From: Salinibacterium sp.
Lineage (GTDB): Bacteria > Actinomycetota > Actinomycetes > Actinomycetales > Microbacteriaceae
Direction: 5' to 3'
Length of the DNA stretch: 64,000 bases
Assembly: GCA_025351795.1 (NCBI GenBank)
Contig: JANXVG010000037.1
Span: 1 to 64,000, forward strand
The notes beneath the pieces were generated by a model. It worked only from the letters and a program-made list of their open reading frames with translations. It did not search any database and was not told where the DNA came from. The translations under genes and the position numbers were made by a program. This document shows, in pieces, positions 1 to 8,565 of the stretch; the first letter of the stretch is position 1; each line of letters begins with the position of its first letter.

Positions 1-351
1 ACCCCAGTCGTAGAGCTGAGCCAGGTTTAGGTGGTTGCGGCGGAAGTTGCGCGTGACCGCTGCCACGTTCACGTCGTCGGTAAGACGCACGACGAAGCCG
101 TACCGCGGCCGCTCGAACGGCGAGCCGAGAACATCGAAAGCGGACGCCGCATGCCCGAGCCGCACCCCATAGCCACCAGGCTCGCGCATTCCGAGCCGCA
201 CCTCCTTTGCCCCGGGCGACACGCTCACGGTGTGAACAACGGCCTGCAGTCGAAACACCGTCAGGTCGGCTGCCGCCGAAAGCGGGCTCGAGAGCTCAAT
301 GACAATCTCATCGCCCGGCGCGTAGGTCGCCCGGTCGGGGATCAGCTCCAT
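1..351 (-). CDS. GH66 family glucanase (dextranase or cycloisomaltooligosaccharide glucanotransferase type), 3' end cut by window
   Basis: Only the N-terminal 117 codons are present; the gene runs off the left edge. The translation opens MELIPDRATYAPGDEIVIEL, a beta-sandwich-like segment, then reaches PRYGFVV and RRNHLNLAQLYDWG, which resembles the GH66 signature in which the chain enters its barrel (HxNxxQxYDW). GH66 enzymes cleave alpha-1,6-glucan (dextran) or cyclise it. The ATG at 351 overlaps the end of the GH15-like gene by 10 nt, so the two are translationally coupled at the end of an ABC sugar-uptake operon. No signal peptide is visible, so an intracellular role on imported oligosaccharide is inferred. 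Catalytic residues lie outside the window, so the exact activity is unknown. Confidence 0.7.
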   Translation of the reverse strand, partial: MELIPDRATYAPGDEIVIELSSPLSAAADLTVFRLQAVVHTVSVSPGAKEVRLGMREPGGYGVRLGHAASAFDVLGSPFERPRYGFVVRLTDDVNVAAVTRNFRRNHLNLAQLYDWG

Positions 352-1442
352 GCCACGTCTGCCGTGCCGCACTCCATGAGTATGAACTTCGCGTGCGACC
401 AGAGCAGCGGGCTCGCGACGGGGCCCCAGCGGTCCAGCCACGGCTGCACGAACGCGGCATCCTGTGGCTCGTCAAGGAGTTGCTCGGGCAGGTCACCGGT
501 AGCGGCGGAGTGCTCAAGCACCCACGAGCGCGCCCGCCGGTAGCCGTCGTCGTCACCGTGAAGCCGGTCGTGCCAGCCGAGCCACGCGGTGAGCAGCAGC
601 CACGGGTTGCCGCCGTAGTAGGTGTCGCCCAGGTAGCGCCGAATACCACCGGTCGAGGTTGAGAGCTCGGCGCGCACTCGGGCCACCGTCGCGACCATCA
701 CCGGATGCCGGGCATCGAGCAGCCGGAACGGCGTCGCAATCGACACCAGACTCGCATCCACCCGGGGGTCGGCGGGCCCCTTGGTGAAGCTGCCGTCTGC
801 GACGCAGTTATCGAGCATGAACTGCACGATAGTCCTCGCGGTGGTCTCGAACGAGGGATCGCCCAGCAGTCGACTGGCCGACCGCAGCCCCGCGGCGATC
901 GCGGCGATCGTGGAAGTGTGCTGCCGGTCGCCCGATTCCTCCCAGTAGTCGAAGCATGGAAGCTGCCAGCAGGCGTCGATGTACCTCGCGGCGAGAGCGA
1001 CGCTCGCCGCGAAGGCGGGGCTGAGCTCGCCGTTCAGGTGGGAGTCGACCGCGAACAACCAGGTGCCGTAGCCGTCGAGCTGGAAGTTCGGCCATGCCTC
1101 CCCTTCGATCACCTCCGGCTCGCCGGTCAGGGTGTAGCGGGCGGGAAGCATCTCGAGGCGCTCCGGCAGCCGCCCATCGGCGAGTTGCCCGGTGATCGCC
1201 GCGATCCGTGCCTGTTGGGACTCGATCACGCGCGATGCCCAGGCGTAAAACTCCGCAGCCGACTCGCGCTCGCCCGCGGCATCCATCGCGAGTGCACAAT
1301 AGGCACCGTCACGCAGCCAGCCGTAGGCGTACTCCGCGAAGTTTGGGCTCGCGACATAGGCTCCGGATGCGGCCTGGCCGTCCGCGATAACGCGGACTCC
1401 CTGCACGACGGCGTTGCGTGCTGTAGTTGTGGTTGTGCTCAT
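342..1442 (-). CDS. GH15-like glucoamylase/glucodextranase catalytic domain
   Basis: 366 residues. The motif WLRDGAYCALAM near the N terminus, a FDYWEE segment (general-acid position of GH15) and late blocks YYGGNPWLLLTAWLGWH, GDLPEQL and PLLWSHAKFILM are typical of bacterial GH15 (alpha/alpha)6 barrels that release glucose from the non-reducing ends of alpha-glucans. The N-terminal beta-sandwich of full-length bacterial glucoamylases is missing and there is no signal peptide, so it is probably cytosolic. The ATG at 1442 shares one base with the TAA of the upstream permease (TAATG), which decides this start over the longer open frame. The pairing with GH66 suggests breakdown of imported isomalto-oligosaccharides or dextran fragments; this substrate is inferred. 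Confidence 0.8.
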   Translation of the reverse strand: MSTTTTTARNAVVQGVRVIADGQAASGAYVASPNFAEYAYGWLRDGAYCALAMDAAGERESAAEFYAWASRVIESQQARIAAITGQLADGRLPERLEMLPARYTLTGEPEVIEGEAWPNFQLDGYGTWLFAVDSHLNGELSPAFAASVALAARYIDACWQLPCFDYWEESGDRQHTSTIAAIAAGLRSASRLLGDPSFETTARTIVQFMLDNCVADGSFTKGPADPRVDASLVSIATPFRLLDARHPVMVATVARVRAELSTSTGGIRRYLGDTYYGGNPWLLLTAWLGWHDRLHGDDDGYRRARSWVLEHSAATGDLPEQLLDEPQDAAFVQPWLDRWGPVASPLLWSHAKFILMECGTADVAWS

Positions 1443-2284
1443 TAGCTCTTGATTGCTCCGGAAGTCAGGCCAGCGACGAAGAAGCGCTGAAACACGATGT
1501 ACACGATGAGGACGGGGATGATCGCGAGCAGTGACGCCGCAAAGACCAGGCCCCAGCTGGTGCTGTGCTGCCCCTGGAACAAGGCGATGGCGATCGGCAG
1601 GGTGCGCACATCGGTGTCGTTCAGCACGGTCAGCGCCCAAGCGAACTCGTCCCACGTGCCCAAAAAGGCGAAGATGACGCAGGTCGCGAGGGCCGGCTTC
1701 GACAGCGGGATGGCCAGGTTCCAGTAGCGGCGCCATGGACCTGCGCCGTCGATGAGCATCGCCTCATCGAGCTCTCGCGGTATCGACTCAAAAAACCCGG
1801 AAAGCAGGAAGGTGTTGAACCCGAGTGCTGTGCCCACGTAGAACGGCACAAGCCCCTGCAGCGAGTTCAGCAAATGCAGGTCTCTCGCGAGCAGAAACTG
1901 GGGGATGATCAGCATCATCGTCGGGATGGTTAGTCCGACGACGATCGCCGTGAACAGTATCCGCTTGCCGGGAAACTGCAGCCGACTGAACGCGTAAGCC
2001 ATCATCGACGCGAGCGCGACGATGAGCACGGTGCTGACGATTGCGACGGCGGCAGAGTTGATGAAGTAGCGCAGGAAGCTGTGCAACCCCAGCACCTCCG
2101 CGTAGTTCTCGAGGGTCGGATCCGACGGCATGACCTGCAACGGGTCGCTGAGCACGATGGAGCGTGGCTTGAACGAAGTGGAGAGCATGTAGATGAACGG
2201 ATAGACGAGCAGTACGGCCGTGACGCCGAGTAGCGCGTAGCGGATCGCGTAGCCGAGCCTTCGCTTGAGTGGGGATGTGACCAC
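1442..2284 (-). CDS. CUT1 ABC transporter permease, MalG/AraQ type
   Basis: 280 residues with six predicted membrane segments, beginning with LLGVTAVLLVYPFIYMLSTSF. The cytoplasmic EAA loop that docks the ATPase is visible as ELDEAMLIDGAGPWRRYW followed by NLAIPLSKPAL. This is the second inner-membrane subunit of a carbohydrate importer. It starts with GTG at 2284, four bases after the stop of the other permease gene, and is coupled downstream to the GH15-like gene. No ATP-binding subunit is present in the locus, as is common for CUT1 systems in Actinobacteria that share one MsiK-type ATPase. Confidence 0.93.
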   Translation of the reverse strand: MVTSPLKRRLGYAIRYALLGVTAVLLVYPFIYMLSTSFKPRSIVLSDPLQVMPSDPTLENYAEVLGLHSFLRYFINSAAVAIVSTVLIVALASMMAYAFSRLQFPGKRILFTAIVVGLTIPTMMLIIPQFLLARDLHLLNSLQGLVPFYVGTALGFNTFLLSGFFESIPRELDEAMLIDGAGPWRRYWNLAIPLSKPALATCVIFAFLGTWDEFAWALTVLNDTDVRTLPIAIALFQGQHSTSWGLVFAASLLAIIPVLIVYIVFQRFFVAGLTSGAIKS

Positions 2285-2288
2285 GGTG

Positions 2289-3251
2289 TTAGCTCCTCAT
2301 CGTTCTTCTGGTCCACCAGTACTGGATCGCAGCGACCACCAGCACGAGGGCGGTGAGTGAGAAGGAGATGGCGCTGCCGTAGCCGAAGTTCAAGAACTTG
2401 AATGCCTGGTCGTACATATACGTAAGCGGCACTTGGGTCTGGTTGCCCGGTCCGCCGCCGCTCATGAGCAGCACCGAGATGAAAACGTTGAAGCCGCCGA
2501 TCACCAACAGGATGGCGACGACAGACAGTGCTGCTCGGATCGCGGGCAGCGAAACATAGCGGAACCGTGCCAGAGTGCCAGCGCCGTCGATCGCGGCCGC
2601 CTCGTGGAGCTCTCGCGGTACCGCGGTAAGGGCAGCCAGGAAAATGATCATCGACCAGCCGATGCCCTTCCATACGCCGAGGGCGCAGATCGCGAGCATG
2701 CCCGTCCACCTGCCCTGGAACCAGTTGATGTTTGCGTCAGCCAGGTGCAGGGTGTCTACGGCGATGAAGTTGGCGAGCCCGTCGTTCGACGAGAAGATGT
2801 ACTGGAAGAGCAGAGACACCACGACCCAGCTGGTGACCACCGGCAGATAGAACAGCACTCGGAACGCAACTCGACCCGGAAGCTTTCCGTCGAGCAGTGC
2901 CGCGAGAAAGAGCCCGATCACAATCTGGAGCGGCACGGTGACGATCGTGTACACGACCGCGTTAACCAGAGAATTGAGAAACACGGGGTCCGCGAAAGCC
3001 CTGATGTAGTTGTCTAACCCGACCCACGGGCTGTCAGCGCCAGGTGTGATCTTCCAGTCGCGCAGGCTCAGGAGCAGGGTCTGCACCGCCGGATAGAGCA
3101 TGACGAGTGCGTAGAGCGCGAAGCCAGGGACGACGAAGACGTAGGCGGCAAGGATCTCCCGCCGGCCAGTCCCGGCGGCGACGAATCGCGGCCGCCGGGA
3201 CGTTGCCGACCGTCGAGCTCCGGTAAGGGGCGCTGCAGTCGGAGTTGTCAT
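2289..3251 (-). CDS. CUT1 ABC transporter permease, MalF/UgpA type
   Basis: 320 residues. After a basic cytosolic N terminus there are six membrane segments, the first YVFVVPGFALYALVMLYPA. The EAA loop reads ELHEAAAIDGAGTLARFR. It would pair with the MalG-type permease encoded 4 bp downstream to form the membrane channel of a sugar importer. It lies 6 bp downstream of the solute-binding protein gene, in the standard order binding protein, MalF-like, MalG-like. Substrate cannot be read from the sequence; the neighbouring GH66 and GH15 genes suggest alpha-1,6-linked gluco-oligosaccharides. Confidence 0.93.
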   Translation of the reverse strand: MTTPTAAPLTGARRSATSRRPRFVAAGTGRREILAAYVFVVPGFALYALVMLYPAVQTLLLSLRDWKITPGADSPWVGLDNYIRAFADPVFLNSLVNAVVYTIVTVPLQIVIGLFLAALLDGKLPGRVAFRVLFYLPVVTSWVVVSLLFQYIFSSNDGLANFIAVDTLHLADANINWFQGRWTGMLAICALGVWKGIGWSMIIFLAALTAVPRELHEAAAIDGAGTLARFRYVSLPAIRAALSVVAILLVIGGFNVFISVLLMSGGGPGNQTQVPLTYMYDQAFKFLNFGYGSAISFSLTALVLVVAAIQYWWTRRTMRS

Positions 3252-3257
3252 ACTGAA

Positions 3258-4547
3258 CTACTTGTACTGAGCGAGCAGCGCGTCGGCCTGGGTGGCTGCG
3301 TCGTTGAGCGCTTGCTTGACTGTCTTGTCGCGGGTGATCGCGGCACGAATTTCGGTCTGCAGGATGGTGTCGATCTGGCTCCACGCCGGGGTCACCGGGC
3401 GGGGCTTCGCCGTCTTGAGCTGCTCCGAGAACGGCGCAAAGTACGCGTTGATCTGCGTCAGGCTGCTGCCAACGTCTTTCAACACCGGCATCTGCCCGAC
3501 TTTCGCCATCGCCAGCTGCGACTCCTTGGAGAGTAGGTAGCGCATGAACTCTGCGGCTGCTGCCTTGTTGGTCGACGACGTGGTGAGCACGACATCCTCT
3601 CCACCGACAACCGAGATGCTGCCGCCGGGGCCGGACGGCACTGGCGCCGCCGTGAGCGTGAACGCGGGGTACTGGCTCGCGAAGATCGGGTACATCCACG
3701 GCCCGTCGAGGATCGTCGCGTACTTTCCGCTCGCGAGGCCATCGCTCGTAGCGAGTCCGCCAGATCCGCCGAGAATGATGTCGGGGAGATAGCCCGACTG
3801 CTCGAGAGTGACCAGGTTTTGCACGCCAGCGATCGAGGCATCACTGTTAAGGAAGCCGCTCGCTTTAGTCACTTCCGGGTTGGTGATGTCACCGCCGGCA
3901 CTCCAGATCCACGGCAACATGTTCCAGCCACCCGCACCGTTGTCGGCGAAAGCGAACGCGCCAGCAGCCTTGAGCGCCGGTGCAGCCTTGATCAACTCGT
4001 TGACGGTCGCGGGAACGGCCACACCGGCCTTGGTCAGCACGTCTTGGTTGTACAGCAGCACTCGAGTGTTGGTGTCCAGTGGAAGGCCGTAGTACTTGTC
4101 CTTCCACTTATTGGTAGCGAGGCTCCCATCGTAGGTGGTGGCGGCGAGCGCCTTGAAGTCTGACATGTCGTCGCTCAACGGAACCAGAACACCGAGATTT
4201 GCGAGCTCAGGCACCCAGCCGATGTCGGCGCGAACGAGGTCGGGCAACTGATCGCCGGCAACCGCCGTGACAAGCTTCTGGTGGAGGTTGTCATAGGGCA
4301 CGGCTACGTCTTTGATGGTGACCTTCGGGTATTTCTTCTCGAAGCCGGGGATGATGACCTCCTCGAGCGTCTTTACCTCAGGGGAGTCCGCACTGTAGGC
4401 GTGCCAGAAGGTGACGGTCCCAGAGATATCGGTCGCGCTAGGTTCGCCGATACCACCAGTGGACTTGGCGACCCCCGCAGCGCAGCCGAAGAGGGTGAGG
4501 GTCGCGACCGCGGCTGCTGCGGTGATGACGTATTTCAATGACTTCAC
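3258..4547 (-). CDS. Extracellular sugar-binding lipoprotein of the CUT1 importer
   Basis: 429 residues. A short signal peptide ends in the lipobox LTLFGCAAG, so the mature protein would be anchored by the lipidated Cys22. The rest looks like a family 1 solute-binding protein: VTFWHAYSADSPEVKTLEEV near the start, DGPWMYPIFASQYP and KAAAAEFMRYLLSKE later. The start is set at the GTG at 4547, with an AAAGG ribosome site just upstream; the open frame continues to 4610, but the extra residues are not signal-peptide-like. It is the first gene of the uptake operon and has a clear promoter at 4617-4645. Bound sugar unknown, probably an alpha-gluco-oligosaccharide. Confidence 0.93.
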   Translation of the reverse strand: MKSLKYVITAAAAVATLTLFGCAAGVAKSTGGIGEPSATDISGTVTFWHAYSADSPEVKTLEEVIIPGFEKKYPKVTIKDVAVPYDNLHQKLVTAVAGDQLPDLVRADIGWVPELANLGVLVPLSDDMSDFKALAATTYDGSLATNKWKDKYYGLPLDTNTRVLLYNQDVLTKAGVAVPATVNELIKAAPALKAAGAFAFADNGAGGWNMLPWIWSAGGDITNPEVTKASGFLNSDASIAGVQNLVTLEQSGYLPDIILGGSGGLATSDGLASGKYATILDGPWMYPIFASQYPAFTLTAAPVPSGPGGSISVVGGEDVVLTTSSTNKAAAAEFMRYLLSKESQLAMAKVGQMPVLKDVGSSLTQINAYFAPFSEQLKTAKPRPVTPAWSQIDTILQTEIRAAITRDKTVKQALNDAATQADALLAQYK

Positions 4548-4579
4548 GTTGTTGCCTTTCACTCGAACTGCATTGTTCG

Positions 4580-4609
4580 GCACGCGTGACTGCGTGCACT
4601 TGAGGTGCA
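4580..4609. repeat. Two inverted repeats in the 5' leader of the sugar-uptake operon
   Basis: GCACGC (4580-4585) and GCGTGC (4592-4597) are separated by 6 bp. Overlapping them, TGCAC (4595-4599) and GTGCA (4605-4609) are separated by 5 bp. Both lie between the predicted transcription start and the binding-protein GTG. They could be an operator for the divergent ROK regulator or an RNA hairpin in the leader; nothing in the sequence chooses between these. Confidence 0.35.
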
Positions 4610-4616
4610 TGAGTTA

Positions 4617-4645
4617 TTTTTACTGCAAAACTAATTACCTGTCAA
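4617..4645 (-). promoter_or_regulatory. Predicted promoter of the sugar-uptake operon
   Basis: On the minus strand a consensus -35 TTGACA (4645-4640) is followed after 17 bp by TAAAAA (4622-4617). The element sits in the AT-rich gap between the binding-protein gene and the divergent ROK regulator, about 70 bp upstream of the GTG. It is one of very few consensus -35 hexamers in the window. Confidence 0.65.
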
Positions 4646-4741
4646 TGTAGAAGATTTGATGCCCCCATATGCACAATTGTTTCTTCCACGGAATAAACTG
4701 GGGTCCACTACGCTCGATCTAGCCGATGAGGGAGGAAACCG

Positions 4742-5905
4742 ATGCGCATCACCACGGCACCCTGGACTCCCGGTTCCGGCCCGTCCAGGGCGGTGGCGCT
4801 CGAAGTGCTCATCAACGGGCCGATCTCACGCAGCGACATCGCCAGGCGCCTCGACCTCAGCGCGGGATCGCTCACCCGACTCAGCACTCCGCTCATCGAG
4901 TCCGGGCTACTCGTCGAGGTCGGCGAGCGTGTCGACGGCCGCGCCGGCCGCCCCTCCGTACTGCTCGACATCGTGTCGGAGTCCCGCCATTTCATCGGGA
5001 TGAAGCTCACCGGCGACGAGGTGCTCGGGGTCGCAACCGACCTCAGGGCCAACGTGCTCGCCTCGGCTTCGGCACCGTTGTCGTCACGGGATCCCGATGC
5101 CGTAGTCGGTTCGATCGCGCAGGTCGCCGTCGAACTCTGCGGCAAGGTCAGTTCGGTGACGGCACTCGGGGTCGGAATCGGCGGTCTCGTCGCCAACCAC
5201 GGCGTCGTACGCAGTGCGCCGTTTCTCGCCTGGACCGACGTGCAACTCGGCGCGATGCTCGAAGCGAAGATCGGCCTGCCCACCGTCATCGAGAATGACC
5301 TCACGGCATTCACCGAATACGAGCACTGGTTCGGGGCAGGGCGGGGCGCCGACCGCTTCGCCGTGATCACGCTCGGCGCTGGCATCGGTTACGGGCTCGT
5401 GGTGGGAGGCAACGTGGTCGTGAACGACGACTCGGGGATCGGGCTCGTTGGGCACTGGCCGCTTGATCCGTTTGGACCGGTGTGCGCATCCGGTCACCGC
5501 GGATGCGCACAGAGCGTGCTCACGCAGTCCGCGATCATGCATGGCGTCTCTACCGCCATCGGCCGGGACGTCGACTACGACGAGGCCCTCGACCTCGCCG
5601 TCGCGGGGGAGCCGGCCGCACGTCGGGTCGCCGATGACGCGGGCCGAGGTCTCGGCAAACTCATCGCCGCGGTCGGAAACCTCACGGTGCCCGAGCTCGT
5701 CATCATTGGCGGGGAGGGAGTGCGGCTGGTTCAGGTAGCCGAGTCAGCTGTGCGCGACGGGCTCGCCGCAGACCGCGATCCCCGGGCGGGCGAGATCGTG
5801 CTAGTCACCACGAGCGGCGACAACACCGAGTGGTGCCGCGGGGCCGCCGTGATCGCCATCCAGGCTTATGTGCTCGGGGCCCACCCGGGGGATCGCAGAA
5901 GCTAG
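4742..5905 (+). CDS. ROK family transcriptional regulator (NagC/XylR type)
   Basis: 387 residues. An N-terminal winged helix-turn-helix (about residues 20-65, with GPISRSDIARRLDLSAGSLT) precedes a ROK sugar-kinase-like domain with GIGIGGLV, ENDLTAFTEYEHWFGAGRG and GIGYGLVVGG. The ROK zinc motif is partly eroded: CASGHRGCAQ keeps the first and last Cys but has Ser and Gln where CxCGxxGCxE proteins have Cys and Glu. The ATG at 4742 follows a GGAGG ribosome site. It is divergent from the sugar-uptake operon and most likely represses it until a sugar binds. The stop shares the tetranucleotide CTAG with the stop of the facing thioesterase gene. Confidence 0.9.
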   Translation: MRITTAPWTPGSGPSRAVALEVLINGPISRSDIARRLDLSAGSLTRLSTPLIESGLLVEVGERVDGRAGRPSVLLDIVSESRHFIGMKLTGDEVLGVATDLRANVLASASAPLSSRDPDAVVGSIAQVAVELCGKVSSVTALGVGIGGLVANHGVVRSAPFLAWTDVQLGAMLEAKIGLPTVIENDLTAFTEYEHWFGAGRGADRFAVITLGAGIGYGLVVGGNVVVNDDSGIGLVGHWPLDPFGPVCASGHRGCAQSVLTQSAIMHGVSTAIGRDVDYDEALDLAVAGEPAARRVADDAGRGLGKLIAAVGNLTVPELVIIGGEGVRLVQVAESAVRDGLAADRDPRAGEIVLVTTSGDNTEWCRGAAVIAIQAYVLGAHPGDRRS

Positions 5906-6450
5906 CTCCAGATGTTGGGTGCGGGTGACTGCGTATTCGGCAGCGCCACGTCAGCGCTCCAGTCGGCAACCCACGCCGGTGGCGCGAATGTCGCGACGTC
6001 CACTCCCACCACCTCAGACAGCTCAGCAATGCTGACAACGCCGCCGCGCTTTTGGAGGAAACGAGCGCGCGTCATTGCACTCGCAAAAATCTCGTCATCG
6101 ACCACAAAACGCTGCTCCACGTAAACGGCCTTCGCGTCGTATCCGGCGATGCGCGACTCAACGTTGAACCGCTGCCACGGCTGCAATGATTTACGAAAAG
6201 TGATGGTCTCACTTGCCATCACCGGGTAAAAACCGCGCGCGCGCATCTTCTTCCAGGCACCGGAACGGATGAGCAAGTCCATGCGGGCGAGATCCATGAT
6301 TGAGAAGTAGATCCCGTTATTCATGTGCCCCAGAATGTCGAGATCGGTCGGGACTACCCGAAATCGAACGGTACCCACGTCATGAGCGTGCAGGGGCGGT
6401 CGGAGCCTGCTGCGCAGCATGTGCAGGAGGGTGCGAAAGATCATGTTCAC
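5902..6450 (-). CDS. Thioesterase-superfamily (hotdog, 4HBT-like) protein
   Basis: 182 residues. The pattern VRFRVVPTDLDILGHMNNGIYF followed by SETITFRKSLQPWQRF and YVEQRFVVDDEIFASAMTRARF is that of single-hotdog acyl-CoA thioesterase-like proteins (THEM6/YbgC-like), where the Asp and the HMNN turn line the active site. Substrate unknown. The GTG at 6450 is favoured over the ATG at 6444 because a TAGTCT -10 element ends 6 nt upstream, as expected for a leaderless message. It is monocistronic and converges on the ROK gene. Confidence 0.8.
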   Translation of the reverse strand: MNMIFRTLLHMLRSRLRPPLHAHDVGTVRFRVVPTDLDILGHMNNGIYFSIMDLARMDLLIRSGAWKKMRARGFYPVMASETITFRKSLQPWQRFNVESRIAGYDAKAVYVEQRFVVDDEIFASAMTRARFLQKRGGVVSIAELSEVVGVDVATFAPPAWVADWSADVALPNTQSPAPNIWS

Positions 6451-6456
6451 CCGGTT

Positions 6457-6462
6457 AGACTA
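6457..6462 (-). promoter_or_regulatory. -10 element of a leaderless promoter for the thioesterase gene
   Basis: TAGTCT on the minus strand, 6 nt before the GTG at 6450; it fits the TAnnnT form recurring before many starts in this window. No -35 hexamer is evident. Confidence 0.5.
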
Positions 6463-6637
6463 CACACCCGCACTCGGCACACCGCTGGCTCTGACTGTGA
6501 GCACAAACTCGGCTACACGCGAGCTGTGCAGGTGAGAGAAACCCTCTACATCTCGGCGACCTCGGGCGCGGTGCCGGCCGGCCGCGGCGAACAGACGGCC
6601 TTCATGCCGCAGCAGCCGGTCGCGCGCGACACGGCGG

Positions 6638-7573
6638 CTAGTGCCCCCGGTGATCCTGCACGGATGCGCGTGGCCCGAACCGAGGCTTCGCGAAGCCGCT
6701 CGCCTCAATGAGCCGCATGACGCGCTGGCGGTGACCGGCCCACGGTGCCAGCAGTTCGAGCATGCCGTCGTCGTCCACCGGTTTGCCGATGAGGGCCCAG
6801 CCGACGAGCGCAGGAAGGTGATAGTCACCGACGCTCGGTGAGTCCGGGTCGCCGTGTGCGCGCTGAGTGGTCTCGGCGGCCGTCCAGGCACCGACGCCGA
6901 GAATTGACTGCAACTTCGTCGCCACCGCGGTGCCGCTCCTGCCATGCTCGAGAGTGCGCTCGAGCGACGGAGCAACGGAGGCCGCACGCATGACGGTTTC
7001 TGACCGCTGTGGGCCGACGCCCGCCCGGTGCCACTCCCACGACGGCACCCGCCGCCACACCTCGACCGACGGAAACACCCTCATGCCCGCCGGTGCCGGC
7101 CCCGGCGGCACGTCACCGTACTTCTGCAACAAGTAGCGCCACGCGCGATGCGCCTCCTTACCCGTTACCTTCTGCTCAAGCACTGCCACGAGCAACATCT
7201 CGAACACTTGGCGTGTTCGCAGCAGTCGCAGCCCCACATTTCGCCGCCGTGATTCGGCCAGAAACGCGTTACCCGAGACATCGAGCTCACTCCAGTCGTC
7301 ACCTGCACCGAGCAGTTCGGGCACGCCCGCGATCGCCCACTCCGCCCCCGCGCCCCACGCCGAAGCCTCAACCTCAGAGCCGCGAGCCGACAGATGCACA
7401 GTCGCGGGGCCATCGGGCGTGCGCAATGTTCGCCAGATTGCACTCGACGTCACCATCATCGTCGGGTCGTGGGTGCCGCGCAGCAGAGGGCGCAGGATGA
7501 GCGCGACGTTGAGCGGATGCCTCGGTGCGTACCGTGTACGCACCGGCGTCTCGGCGACCGGTACCGCATCCAT
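6638..7573 (-). CDS. DNA-3-methyladenine glycosylase II-like (HhH-GPD) base-excision enzyme
   Basis: 311 residues. The C-terminal half carries a helix-hairpin-helix core, LQSILGVGAWTAAE, followed by SVGDYHLP, where Asp250 matches the catalytic aspartate of AlkA-type glycosylases. FEMLLVAVLEQKVTGKEAHRAW matches the helix preceding the hairpin. No iron-sulfur cysteine cluster is visible, so MutY/Nth types are unlikely. It would excise alkylated bases from DNA. The N-terminal ~110 residues resemble the AlkA N domain only loosely. Divergent from trhO with 42 bp between start codons. About 190 bp downstream (6451-6637) hold no supported gene. Confidence 0.85.
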   Translation of the reverse strand: MDAVPVAETPVRTRYAPRHPLNVALILRPLLRGTHDPTMMVTSSAIWRTLRTPDGPATVHLSARGSEVEASAWGAGAEWAIAGVPELLGAGDDWSELDVSGNAFLAESRRRNVGLRLLRTRQVFEMLLVAVLEQKVTGKEAHRAWRYLLQKYGDVPPGPAPAGMRVFPSVEVWRRVPSWEWHRAGVGPQRSETVMRAASVAPSLERTLEHGRSGTAVATKLQSILGVGAWTAAETTQRAHGDPDSPSVGDYHLPALVGWALIGKPVDDDGMLELLAPWAGHRQRVMRLIEASGFAKPRFGPRASVQDHRGH

Positions 7574-7581
7574 TGCTCCAC

Positions 7582-7609
7582 AGGATACGTCGAAGCGCCG
7601 ACCTAGACT
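7582..7609. promoter_or_regulatory. Divergent leaderless -10 elements for the glycosylase and trhO
   Basis: Minus strand: TATCCT (7587-7582), 8 nt from the glycosylase ATG. Plus strand: TAGACT (7604-7609), 6 nt from the trhO GTG. With only 42 bp between the starts, the two promoters must be back to back. No good -35 element was found for either. Confidence 0.45.
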
Positions 7610-7615
7610 CGTCAG

Positions 7616-8512
7616 GTGGCCATTCCGAAAATTCTACTGTTTTACATTTTCACGCCACTCGTCGACCCGGAGTCGATCCGGCTCTGGCAGCGCGACCTCT
7701 GCGAAGGGCTGGGGCTCGGCGGCCGCATCATCATCTCGAAAGACGGGATCAACGGCACCGTCGGTGGCGACATTCGTGCCGTCAAGAAATATGCGAAGAA
7801 GACCCGCCAGTACGCGCCATTCGCGGCCATCGAGTTCACCTGGAGCGACGGCGGTCGGCCGACTGACGGTGACGCGGAGTACCGCGACTTTCCCCGTCTG
7901 AGCGTTCGCGTGCGCGACGAAATCGTCAGTTTCGGGGCCCCCGGCGAGCTGCGCGTTGACGAGAACGGCGTGATCGGTGGCGGAACTAAGCTGCAACCCG
8001 CCGACCTGCACGCTCTCATTGCCGAGAAACCCGTCACGTTCTTTGACGGGCGAAACGCTTTCGAGGCTGAGATCGGACGGTTTGCGGATGCGGTGGTGCC
8101 CTCGGTCAGCCACACCCGTGACTTCGTGGCCGAGCTCGACAGCGGCAAGTACGACCACCTTAAGGACCAGCCGGTGGTCACCTACTGCACCGGTGGGATC
8201 CGCTGCGAAGTACTCTCCAGCTTGATGATCAACCGAGGATTCCGCGAGGTGTACCAACTCGACGGTGGCATCGCGAAATACGGCGAAACATTTCGCGACG
8301 GCGGCCTGTGGAAGGGCTCACTCTACGTATTTGACAACCGGATGGCCGTGCAATTCAGTGACCGAGCTGAAGTGATCGGGCGCTGCTTCCGATGTGCGCA
8401 ACTAACGAGCAGAATGCAGAACTGCGATGATCTCGCCTGTCGCGAGCAACTCGTTGTCTGTGCGGCGTGCGCGTCGGTAGCCGCACATTGTCGTCAACAC
8501 CCGACCGGTTAA
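7616..8512 (+). CDS. trhO: tRNA uridine-34 hydroxylase (rhodanese-type)
   Basis: 298 residues, the usual length for the YceA/TrhO family. An N-terminal acylphosphatase-like fold ([12 protein letters not shown]) precedes a rhodanese domain whose active site is YCTGGIRCE, with Cys191 as catalytic thiol. The C terminus has a Cys-rich tail ([21 protein letters not shown]), a possible zinc site found in many homologues. TrhO makes 5-hydroxyuridine at the wobble base of tRNAs. The GTG at 7616 is chosen because of the TAGACT element 6 nt upstream, predicting a leaderless message. A strong hairpin follows the stop. Confidence 0.92.
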   Translation: MAIPKILLFYIFTPLVDPESIRLWQRDLCEGLGLGGRIIISKDGINGTVGGDIRAVKKYAKKTRQYAPFAAIEFTWSDGGRPTDGDAEYRDFPRLSVRVRDEIVSFGAPGELRVDENGVIGGGTKLQPADLHALIAEKPVTFFDGRNAFEAEIGRFADAVVPSVSHTRDFVAELDSGKYDHLKDQPVVTYCTGGIRCEVLSSLMINRGFREVYQLDGGIAKYGETFRDGGLWKGSLYVFDNRMAVQFSDRAEVIGRCFRCAQLTSRMQNCDDLACREQLVVCAACASVAAHCRQHPTG

Positions 8513-8515
8513 CGA

Positions 8516-8546
8516 CGTGACGCCCCGAATCTCCCGGGGCGTCACG
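8516..8546. terminator. Bidirectional hairpin between trhO and the DUF4190 gene
   Basis: A perfect 12-bp stem (8516-8527 with 8535-8546, core GTGACGCCCCG) and a 7-nt loop sit between convergent stops at 8512 and 8566. There is no clear T-run on either side, so termination may be weak or Rho-assisted. Confidence 0.7.
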
Positions 8547-8565
8547 CGGTGTGTTGTGCTGCGAA

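Noticed and set aside
705-1445. 246-codon open frame on the plus strand
   Set aside because: Antisense to the GH15-like gene, which has clear catalytic motifs.
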